Part shown: one piece after another, positions 57,571 through 64,000 of the stretch | How the letters are laid out: every line of letters begins with the position of its first letter | Numbering within the stretch: position 1 is the first letter of the stretch | DNA from: Janthinobacterium sp. | Lineage (GTDB): Bacteria > Pseudomonadota > Gammaproteobacteria > Burkholderiales > Burkholderiaceae_D | Assembly: GCF_009923995.1 (NCBI RefSeq) | Contig: NZ_RFSK01000015.1 | Location: 1-64,000 of the forward strand | Reading direction: 5' to 3' | Length of the DNA: 64,000 bases | Position numbers and translations under genes: made by a program | The notes under the pieces: model-generated | The model's database searches: none | The model's input: the letters and a program-made list of their open reading frames with translations, nothing else | What the model was told of the DNA's origin: nothing

Positions 57571-59901
57571 ATGGCAATCAAGAGCCGCAAACACGCCCCA
57601 TCCCGTTTCAACCAGCACGTCGGCGCCGCCCTGGCCGTGATGCTGCTGCCCGTCGCCGCCCAGGCGGCCGACCCTGCCGGCCAGAGCGCCCCCGCATCGC
57701 AGCAAACCCTGAACGAAATCAAGGTCGTGGGCTCCAAGGAAAATGACTTCAAGGCCGAGAAGGCGTCGTCGCCGAAATACACGGAAGAACTGGTCAACAC
57801 GCCGCAAACCATCGTCGTGATCAAGAAGGAATTGATCGAACAGCAAGGCGCGCTGACCCTGACGGACGCGCTGCGCAACACGCCGGGCGTGGGCACCTTC
57901 TTCCTCGGTGAAAACGGCAACACGAACACGGGCGACGCCGTCTACATGCGCGGCTTCGATGCGTCGGGCAGCATCTATGTCGATGGCGTGCGCGACGTCG
58001 GTTCCATCTCGCGCGACATCTTCAACATCGAGCAGATCGACGTGCTGAAAGGCCCGGCGGGCACGGACAGCGGCCGCGGTTCGCCGACGGGCTCGATCAA
58101 CCTGGTCAGCAAGACGGCGACCATGGAAAACAAGTTCAACTCCCTGCTGACGGCCGGCAGCGGCAAGCAGAAGCGCGCCACGGCCGACTGGAACCGCGTC
58201 CTCGACACGGACACGGGCACGGCCTTCCGCCTGAACCTGATGACGCAGGACAGCGGCAACCCGGCGCGCGACGAAATCAAGAACAAGCGCTGGGCCGTCG
58301 CGCCCACCGTCACCTTCGGCATCGGCAAGCCGACGCGCATCACGGCCAGCTACCTGCACGTGGACCAGAACAACGTGCCCGACGGCGGCGTGCCCACCAT
58401 CGGCCTGCCCGGCTACACGACGCCGGACACCATCACGGCAACGAACAAGGTCATCCGTACCTTCCTGAACGACGCCGCCCGGGTCGATCCAAAGAATTTC
58501 TACGGCTCCACTTCGGACTACGACAAGGTCAAGGCCGACATGGGCACCTTGCGCATCGACCATGACTTCTCGCCCACCGTGCAATTCCAGAACACGACGC
58601 GCTATGGCAAGACCAAGCAGGACTACCTGCTGACGGCCTTCATGGGCACCACGGCCAACCTGAAGACGCCCGTGGCCACCGATCCGTCGACCTGGACCCT
58701 GGCGCGCTCCACGCGCACGGTGAAGGACCAGGAAAACACCATCCTCACCAACCAGAGCATCCTCAGCGCGCAGTTCGACACGGGCGCGCTGAAGCATTCC
58801 ATCGTGGCCGGCGCCGAGTTCACCAGCGAAAAGCAGACCAACTACAGCTATGTGGCCGCCAGCATGGGTACCCTGCCCGCAGCCAACCTGTACCATCCGA
58901 ACCCGCGCGACCCCGTCACCGGCTTCAATCCCGTGCGCAACGGCGCCTACAGCGAAGGCGAAGTCAACACGCAAAGCGCGTATGTCTTCGATACCATCAA
59001 GTTCGGCGACAAGTGGATCTTCAACGGCGGCGTGCGCTTCGACCATTTCAACACCAGCTATGACGCCGTCACCCTGCAGGCGGCCGTGACGCCGCCCGCC
59101 GTGCAGCCATTGCCCGTGGGCACGCCGATTCCCGCGCACATCACCCTCAGCGACACTTTGACCAACGGCAAGATCTCGGCCCTGTACAAGCCGACGCCGG
59201 ACAGCAGCGTGTATGCGCTGTGGGCCACGTCGAAAGCGCCGCCCGGCACCAACTTCACCCTGAGCACGGGCGCCAGCAGCGCGCAAAACCCGATCTACGA
59301 CCCGCAGGAAACCACCACCAAGGAAATCGGCACCAAGTGGGACTTCCTGAAGCAGAAACTGTCGTTCTCGGCCGCCCTGTACCAGACGGAAGTGAAAAAC
59401 GAAGTGGAACAGGACCCCGTCGACCTGATCTATTACCAGAACGGCAAGAAGCGCGTGCAGGGCGTGGAAATCGGCATGGTGGGCGAAATCATGCCCAACT
59501 GGCTCGTCAGCGCCGGCTATACGCGCATGAATACCAGTGTCGAGTCGGGCAAGGTCGTCACGGCCAGCGGCATCAATAACCTCAGCTACACGCCGAAGCA
59601 GGCCTTCACGGGCTGGACGTCGTACACCCTGCCCTTCGGCCTGAAGCTCGGCGGCGGTGCCCGCTACGTGGGCGAAATGCTGCGCGGCACCGACGGCGCC
59701 GTCGGCACGCCGGCCCGCATCGATGCCTACTGGGTCTTCGATGCCATGGCGACGTATCCGGTCAACAAGAACCTCGACCTGCAGCTGAACGCCTACAACC
59801 TGGCCGACAAGGCTTACGTGGCGGCCATCAACAAATCCGGCTACCGCTACACGCCCGGCCAGCCCCGTTCCTTCAGCCTGACGGCCAATATCAAGTTCTG
59901 A
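57571..59901 (+). CDS. TonB-dependent catecholate siderophore receptor, Fiu-like
   Basis: This 776-residue outer-membrane receptor has a signal peptide (residues about 1-33, HVGAALAVMLLPVAAQA), a plug domain (about 65-170 with ELIEQQGALTLTDALRNTPG and RGFDASGSIYVDGVRDVGSI) and a 22-strand barrel ending in the outer-membrane signature ...FSLTANIKF. The YVDGVRDVGSISRDIF and GRGSPTGSINLV blocks are those of Fiu, which imports catecholates and their ferric complexes. The 5' end has a Fur box; downstream is a terminator. Confidence 0.92.
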   Translation: MAIKSRKHAPSRFNQHVGAALAVMLLPVAAQAADPAGQSAPASQQTLNEIKVVGSKENDFKAEKASSPKYTEELVNTPQTIVVIKKELIEQQGALTLTDALRNTPGVGTFFLGENGNTNTGDAVYMRGFDASGSIYVDGVRDVGSISRDIFNIEQIDVLKGPAGTDSGRGSPTGSINLVSKTATMENKFNSLLTAGSGKQKRATADWNRVLDTDTGTAFRLNLMTQDSGNPARDEIKNKRWAVAPTVTFGIGKPTRITASYLHVDQNNVPDGGVPTIGLPGYTTPDTITATNKVIRTFLNDAARVDPKNFYGSTSDYDKVKADMGTLRIDHDFSPTVQFQNTTRYGKTKQDYLLTAFMGTTANLKTPVATDPSTWTLARSTRTVKDQENTILTNQSILSAQFDTGALKHSIVAGAEFTSEKQTNYSYVAASMGTLPAANLYHPNPRDPVTGFNPVRNGAYSEGEVNTQSAYVFDTIKFGDKWIFNGGVRFDHFNTSYDAVTLQAAVTPPAVQPLPVGTPIPAHITLSDTLTNGKISALYKPTPDSSVYALWATSKAPPGTNFTLSTGASSAQNPIYDPQETTTKEIGTKWDFLKQKLSFSAALYQTEVKNEVEQDPVDLIYYQNGKKRVQGVEIGMVGEIMPNWLVSAGYTRMNTSVESGKVVTASGINNLSYTPKQAFTGWTSYTLPFGLKLGGGARYVGEMLRGTDGAVGTPARIDAYWVFDAMATYPVNKNLDLQLNAYNLADKAYVAAINKSGYRYTPGQPRSFSLTANIKF

Positions 59902-59933
59902 AGTCAAAAGAACACGCCTCGCGCACGCCAGCG

Positions 59934-59957
59934 GCCCCTCTTCGGAGGGGCTTTTTT
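59934..59957 (+). terminator. Rho-independent terminator after the siderophore receptor
   Basis: GCCCCTC (59934-59940) and GAGGGGC (59945-59951) form a 7-bp stem with a TTCG tetraloop followed by six T. Confidence 0.92.
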
Positions 59958-60010
59958 ATTGTCCTGATAATCTTGCCTTTTTCGTCCCCGGCCGCGCCGC
60001 CGCGACTAGC

Positions 60011-60026
60011 GTATGAAAAGTCATAC
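60011..60026. promoter_or_regulatory. Candidate upstream activator site (DctD-like)
   Basis: GTATGA (60011-60016) / TCATAC (60021-60026), a perfect 6-4-6 inverted repeat, sits about 150 bp upstream of the predicted sigma-54 start. Distance and symmetry fit a DctD-type enhancer site. Assignment is by position. Confidence 0.5.
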
Positions 60027-60103
60027 AGCGATGGCCGCCCCCGTCCAATATTTCGCGCAGCGATGCAATCTAACAACATTTTTGAAATTAAATAAGTGCC
60101 TTA

Positions 60104-60116
60104 AATCAATAGGTTA
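60104..60116 (+). promoter_or_regulatory. IHF-binding site
   Basis: AATCAATAGGTTA is an exact match to the IHF consensus WATCAANNNNTTR. It lies between the candidate enhancer and the -24/-12 promoter, the standard place for DNA bending in sigma-54 systems. Confidence 0.65.
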
Positions 60117-60143
60117 GGAAAGGTTCTGCTGAAAATCCATTTC

Positions 60144-60159
60144 AGGCATATCCTTTGCT
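60144..60159 (+). promoter_or_regulatory. Sigma-54 (-24/-12) promoter of dctA
   Basis: AGGCATATCCTTTGCT holds the essential GG (60145-60146) and GC (60157-60158) with exactly 10 bases between, and TTTGC at -12. Transcription should start near 60170, about 118 bp before the dctA ATG. Sigma-54 control of dctA by DctB/DctD is established in rhizobia and others. Confidence 0.72.
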
Positions 60160-60287
60160 ATGTACAGGTTTTGCTGCAAATAATCGCTAGCATGCAAGGG
60201 CTTGTTTTTGAGAAATATTGACTCCAAGCTTGAGTTGCTCGCTATCAATAATCCGCTCACAGCGGCGCTTCATTTGGAGGAGTCAAA

Positions 60288-61601
60288 ATGAAAAAGAAAC
60301 GGCCATTAACCCTGTACATCCTGATTGCCATGATTCTCGGCATCATCGTGGGGTATGGATGCAACACCGCCTTCCCTGATGCCAAAGTCAGCGCTCAGAT
60401 CGCTGGCAATATTTCCATCGTCACCGACGTCTTCTTGCGCCTGATCAAGATGATCATCGCGCTGCTGGTGTTCTCCACCCTGACGGTCGGCATCGCCCAC
60501 ATGGGCGACGGCAAGACGGCGGGCCGCATCGGCCTGAAAGCCATGTGCTGGTTCGTCGTCGCCTCGCTGGTGTCGCTGGCGCTGGGCATGGTGCTGTCGA
60601 ACCTGATGCAGCTGGGTACCAACCTGGGCTTGCCATTGCCGGACGTACACGCCTCGACCAACCTGAAGACGGCCGCGTTCACGCTGAAAGACTTCTTCAC
60701 GCACCTGGTGCCGAAATCGCCGATCGAGGCGATGGCCAACAATGAAATCCTGCAAGTACTGGTCTTCTCCATCTTCTTCGGCGGCGCACTGGCCGGCCTG
60801 GGCGAATCGGGCAAGACCCTGACGGCCGTCGTCGACCAGCTGGCGCAGGTCATGCTGCGCATCACCGGCACCATCATGAACATGGCGCCGCTGGCCGTGT
60901 TTGCCGCCATGGCATCCGTCATCACCACCCACGGCCTGGGCGTGCTCGTCACGTTCGCCAAGTTCATGGGCGGCTTCTACCTGGGCCTGGTGTGCCTGTG
61001 GGCACTCCTGATCGCCGCCGGCTTCGTCGTCATCGGCAAGCGCGTCTTCACGCTCGTTTCCCTGATCCGCGAACCGTTCCTGCTGGCCTTCTCGACGGCC
61101 AGCTCGGAAGCGGCGTATCCGAAACTGCTGGTGGCACTGGACCAGTTCGGCGTGGACCGCAAGATTTCCAGCTTCGTGCTGCCGATGGGCTACTCCTTCA
61201 ACCTCGATGGCTCGATGATGTACTGCACCTTCGCCGTGCTGTTCATCGCGCAAGCCTACGGCATCGACCTGTCGATCGGCACGCAGATCACCATGCTGCT
61301 GCTGCTGATGCTGACCTCGAAGGGCATGGCCGGCGTGCCGCGCGCCTCGCTGGTGGTGATCGCCGCTACCCTGAACCAGTTCAACATCCCGGAAGCGGGC
61401 CTGCTGCTGCTGATGGGCGTCGACCAGTTCCTCGACATGGGCCGCTCGGCCACCAACGCGGTCGGCAATGCCGTCGCCACGGCCGTCGTCGCCAAGTGGG
61501 AAGGCGGCCTGGCCACGGAAGAAGAAGCAGCTGCGGCCAACGCAGCCAACCAGAACACAGAAAGCCACTGGGGCGAAGCGGACCACGCTAGCAAGGCCTA
61601 A
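60288..61601 (+). CDS. dctA: C4-dicarboxylate/cation symporter, DctA-family
   Basis: This 437-residue inner-membrane carrier of the DAACS family has eight or so membrane helices and the two re-entrant loops. The serine-rich loop is AFSTASSEAAYPKLL (about 265-279) and the second hallmark is GYSFNLDGSMMYC (about 300-312). Substrates are probably C4-dicarboxylates, judged by the sigma-54 promoter and the dctB-like gene downstream, but DAACS carriers of glutamate or aspartate look similar. A strong Shine-Dalgarno (TGGAGG) precedes ATG 60288. Confidence 0.88.
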   Translation: MKKKRPLTLYILIAMILGIIVGYGCNTAFPDAKVSAQIAGNISIVTDVFLRLIKMIIALLVFSTLTVGIAHMGDGKTAGRIGLKAMCWFVVASLVSLALGMVLSNLMQLGTNLGLPLPDVHASTNLKTAAFTLKDFFTHLVPKSPIEAMANNEILQVLVFSIFFGGALAGLGESGKTLTAVVDQLAQVMLRITGTIMNMAPLAVFAAMASVITTHGLGVLVTFAKFMGGFYLGLVCLWALLIAAGFVVIGKRVFTLVSLIREPFLLAFSTASSEAAYPKLLVALDQFGVDRKISSFVLPMGYSFNLDGSMMYCTFAVLFIAQAYGIDLSIGTQITMLLLLMLTSKGMAGVPRASLVVIAATLNQFNIPEAGLLLLMGVDQFLDMGRSATNAVGNAVATAVVAKWEGGLATEEEAAAANAANQNTESHWGEADHASKA

Positions 61602-61607
61602 GGCGCC

Positions 61608-61640
61608 ATGGCCCGCCACGAGCGGGCCATTTATTTGTTT
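61608..61640 (+). terminator. Rho-independent terminator after dctA
   Basis: ATGGCCCGC (61608-61616) / GCGGGCCAT (61622-61630), a perfect 9-bp stem with a 5-base loop, is followed by a T-rich stretch. Confidence 0.85.
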
Positions 61641-61707
61641 TCCATGTTGAGTAACAAGCAGTCAGGTAGTGCGATCAGTAGTTATCCCCCTTACTAGAGA
61701 GATTCTC

Positions 61708-62700
61708 ATGAAAAAAGTCCTGTTTACCCTGCTGGCCCTCGGCGCAGCCTCCGGCGGCGCCCTGGCGCAATCCAGCGTGACCATCTATGGCGTGGCCGAT
61801 GCCGGCCTGGTGCTCGACAAGGATGCGGCGGGCGACCGCCTCAACCGCGTCGCCTCGGGCGTCGCCTCCGGCTCGCGCATCGGCTTCAAGGGCAAGGAAG
61901 ACCTGGGCGGCGGCCTGTCCGCCAATTTCGTGCTGGAAAGCGGTTTCAATATCGATACCGGCACGTCGGGCCAGGGCGGCCTGCTGTTCGGCCGCCAGGC
62001 CTACGTGGGCCTGTCCGGCAGCGCCGGCGCCGTCACCCTGGGCCGCCAGTACTCGCCCTACTACCTGGCCCTGCGCGACGTGGCCGACCCCTTCGTCATC
62101 GGCCTGGCCGGTACGGCCTCGAACCTGATGGTGACGAATATCCGCGTCGACAACATGGTGCAATACACCACGCCGACGTACAGCCACCTGTCGGCCGACT
62201 TCGCATATGGCTTCGGCGAAGTGGCCGATGACAATGCGAAAAACCGCAGCGTGGGCGGCGCCGTGCACTACATCGACGGCCCCCTGAACGTGACCCTGAC
62301 GCACCACCGCAAGGAAAATGCCCTGGCGACGCAGCAGACGCGCAACACCCTGCTGGCCGCCCGCTACGACTTTGGCGTGCTGCAAGGCAACTTCGGCTAC
62401 GCCGACAACCGCGCCCTGGACAACAGCAAGAGCAATGACGTGCTCGTGGGCTTCAGCGCCCCGTTCGGCGCCACCAAGCTGGTCGCCTCCTACATCCGCC
62501 ACAACGACAAGAGCAGCCTGAACCGTGACGCCCAGCAATGGGCCATCGGCGCGTTCTATTCCCTGTCCAAGCGCAGCGACCTGTACACGGGTTATGGCCA
62601 CATCAGCAACAAGAACGGCGCCACCTTCGTCGTCGGCAATGCGACGGACAATGGCACGGGCAACAGCGGCTTCAACCTGGGCATGCGTCATACTTTCTAA
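61708..62700 (+). CDS. Gram-negative porin
   Basis: This 330-residue outer-membrane protein has a signal peptide (KKVLFTLLALGAASGGALAQ) and the betaproteobacterial porin pattern: SSVTIYGVADAGLVL, RIGFKGKEDLGGGL, VGLSGSAGAVTLGRQYSP and the terminal LGMRHTF with C-terminal Phe. It should form a trimeric 16-strand barrel. ATG 61708 follows a good Shine-Dalgarno-like stretch (AGAGAGA) and gives the signal. Between dctA and dctB, it probably admits dicarboxylates across the outer membrane. Confidence 0.92.
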   Translation: MKKVLFTLLALGAASGGALAQSSVTIYGVADAGLVLDKDAAGDRLNRVASGVASGSRIGFKGKEDLGGGLSANFVLESGFNIDTGTSGQGGLLFGRQAYVGLSGSAGAVTLGRQYSPYYLALRDVADPFVIGLAGTASNLMVTNIRVDNMVQYTTPTYSHLSADFAYGFGEVADDNAKNRSVGGAVHYIDGPLNVTLTHHRKENALATQQTRNTLLAARYDFGVLQGNFGYADNRALDNSKSNDVLVGFSAPFGATKLVASYIRHNDKSSLNRDAQQWAIGAFYSLSKRSDLYTGYGHISNKNGATFVVGNATDNGTGNSGFNLGMRHTF

Positions 62701-62701
62701 G

Positions 62702-62848
62702 GACGTCGGCCAAAACCTACTGCGCGGCGCGCTTTGCGGCCGGCGATGCTCACCGGCTCGGCGCCCCCGTACTAAAGTACGGTTGCGCCTCTCGACCACA
62801 AGGGGGCGCCGAGCCTCACTGCCGCTCGCTACGATTTTGTCGGACGTC
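62702..62848. repeat. 147-bp palindromic repeat, copy D
   Basis: The ends are near-perfect inverted repeats starting GACGTC (62702-62707) and ending GACGTC (62843-62848), continued by GGCCAAAACC / GATTTTGTCG. Inside are 12-bp arms CTCGGCGCCCCC and GGGGGCGCCGAG and the core CCGTACTAAAGTACGG with GTTGCGCCTCTC. Length equals copy A. It directly follows the porin stop codon. Confidence 0.85.
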
Positions 62849-62873
62849 GAGGCGTCCGTGAAATAAAAGCATG

Positions 62874-62905
62874 AGCCGCCGGATGCATGTCCGGCGGCTT
62901 TTTTT
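62874..62905 (+). terminator. Rho-independent terminator after the porin and repeat D
   Basis: AGCCGCCGGA (62874-62883) / TCCGGCGGCT (62890-62899), a perfect 10-bp stem with a 6-base loop, is followed by a run of T. Confidence 0.92.
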
Positions 62906-62961
62906 ATATGGCAACGCACCTTGATGCGATACTGTGGGCTCTTGCAAGTTCGCACCTGATT

Positions 62962-64000
62962 ATGAATACCAGCAGCAAATCACCTCTTTCCTGGCGCCAG
63001 CGCCTGTCGCAACGGTCGGGCCGCGAAGCGCTGGCCTGGGGCGTGGTGCTGGCCGCCTGCCTGGCCACCGTGTGGCTCGTGTATTTCTGGACGGAACGCA
63101 TCGCCATCGGCAAGCTGCAGGCCAGCGGTGCGCAGCGCCTGGAGGTGTACGTCAGCAGCCTGGAAAACGCGCTGGAAAAATACGATTTCCTGCCCAAGAC
63201 GCTGGAACTGAACCGCGACGTCATCCGCCTGCTGCAGCACCCGGAAGACCCGGTGCTGGTCGACACGGTCAACCATTACCTGGAACAGATGAATGCCCAG
63301 GCAAAGTCGTCGACCATCTTCATCAGCAACCTGGACGGCAACACGCGGGCCGCCAGCAACTGGCAGCAGCCGGACAGTTTTATTGGCGACAATATCTCGT
63401 TCCGTCCCTACGCCCAGGATGCCCTGCGCGGCACGCCGGGACGCTTTTATGGCGTCGGCACGACGCGGCTGGAGCCCGGTTACTTTTTTGCCCACGGCAT
63501 CTATCAGAATGGCCGCATGCTGGGCCTGGCAACGGTGAAGGTGAACCTGGAAAACCTGGAAAAGCGCTGGGTGCAAGGCGCGGACAAGGTCATGCTGGCC
63601 GATGAACACGGCGTGATCTTCCTCAGCTCCATGCCGGACTGGAAATACCGCACCCTGGCGCCCCTCTCGCCGGCCATCGTCGAAGAACTCAACCGCACGC
63701 GCCAGTACTACTCGAAGCAGCTCGAACCGATTCCCTTCGTCTCCGACCGCCAGCTGGGCAATGGCGCCCGCGTGATCAGCGTGCGCGAGCAGGAACGGGC
63801 CGATGCGCCGCCCAAGACCAGCTCCAGCGTCATGACGCAAATCAAGCTCAAGTCGCCGCGCGACTGGACCTTCATCTATCTGTCCGACCTGGCGCAGGCG
63901 AAGGCCAGCGCGCGCGCGGCGGCCGCCTTCTCGTGCGTGCTGCTGGGCTTTTTCATGCTGCTGTTCTTCTATCTGCGCCAGCGGCGCGCAGCCGTGGCGC
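62962..64000 (+). CDS. dctB: C4-dicarboxylate sensor histidine kinase DctB, 5' part (cut by window end)
   Basis: The first 346 codons are visible and run off the right edge without a stop. TM1 (about 25-44, ALAWGVVLAACLATVWLVYF) is followed by a periplasmic double-PAS/Cache sensor domain (about 50-315) with DctB hallmarks such as YVSSLENALEKYDFLP near 62-77, SFIGDNISFRPYAQDAL, GTTRLEPGYFFA and ADEHGVIFLSS. TM2 is about 315-337. The kinase domain lies outside. The sensor should detect C4-dicarboxylates and activate DctD and the sigma-54 promoter of dctA. Confidence 0.9.
   Translation, partial: MNTSSKSPLSWRQRLSQRSGREALAWGVVLAACLATVWLVYFWTERIAIGKLQASGAQRLEVYVSSLENALEKYDFLPKTLELNRDVIRLLQHPEDPVLVDTVNHYLEQMNAQAKSSTIFISNLDGNTRAASNWQQPDSFIGDNISFRPYAQDALRGTPGRFYGVGTTRLEPGYFFAHGIYQNGRMLGLATVKVNLENLEKRWVQGADKVMLADEHGVIFLSSMPDWKYRTLAPLSPAIVEELNRTRQYYSKQLEPIPFVSDRQLGNGARVISVREQERADAPPKTSSSVMTQIKLKSPRDWTFIYLSDLAQAKASARAAAAFSCVLLGFFMLLFFYLRQRRAAVA

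Noticed and set aside
57367-59907. An 846-residue open frame on the minus strand opposite the TonB receptor
   Set aside because: It is the antisense shadow of a clear receptor gene, with His/Arg/Gly-rich composition typical of reverse frames in GC-rich DNA.

Overview
The window looks like chromosomal DNA of a betaproteobacterium of the family Oxalobacteraceae, most likely Janthinobacterium or a close relative. This rests on high GC, codon use, the rpmH-rnpA-yidD-yidC-mnmE block facing dnaA-dnaN-gyrB, and the general gene repertoire. The genus is an inference from reading; no database search was run. The replication origin region lies inside the window, at about 22.5-23.0 kb.

Left part (1-15.7 kb). 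The window opens just upstream of what looks like an rRNA operon running off the left edge: two tandem minus-strand promoters with exact 17-bp spacers. Then come a radical-SAM/B12-type protein and a five-gene lipid-transport operon (STAS-MlaE permease, MlaF ATPase, MlaD/MCE protein, PqiC-like lipoprotein, VanZ-like membrane protein). A thioredoxin-like ferredoxin, an alpha/beta hydrolase and a PBP5/6-type carboxypeptidase follow. A minus-strand gluconate-2-dehydrogenase-type operon (Tat-exported small subunit, GMC flavoprotein, triheme cytochrome c) is divergent from a TetR regulator and an aldo/keto reductase. pssA closes the block.

Origin region (16-28 kb). A CAP-domain lipoprotein, an HPt protein and two small unknown proteins precede the minus-strand mnmE, yidC, yidD, rnpA and rpmH. 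The roughly 500-bp intergenic region carries two good DnaA boxes and is followed by dnaA, dnaN and gyrB on the plus strand. A perfect 12-bp-stem palindrome separates dnaN from gyrB.

Accessory/environmental part (28-57 kb). This holds two serine hydrolases, a MarR-GNAT fusion with a clear autoregulatory operator, a GGEEF diguanylate cyclase, an AI-2E family transporter, three chemoreceptors (two ending in a WEEF pentapeptide), DMT and MFS exporters, two AraC and one LysR regulator, MarC, DinB, and an 1112-residue Upf1-like SF1 helicase. It also holds a two-component system divergent from a heme-binding (GlcG-like) gene and a secreted hydroxyisourate hydrolase; that layout recalls E. coli hprRS/hiuH. 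GST, folE and nudC are here as well.

Right end (57-64 kb). A Fur-box-preceded Fiu-like TonB receptor is followed by a dicarboxylate-uptake cluster: dctA-type symporter, porin, and the 5' part of dctB running off the edge. A complete sigma-54 control region (inverted-repeat activator site, IHF site, -24/-12 promoter) lies in front of dctA.

The most unusual non-coding signal is a family of four imperfect-palindrome repeats (14738-14884, 47277-47342, 54194-54305, 62702-62848). All abut gene 3' ends, three of them between convergent genes. Their terminal arms differ in sequence between copies yet remain self-complementary within each full copy.
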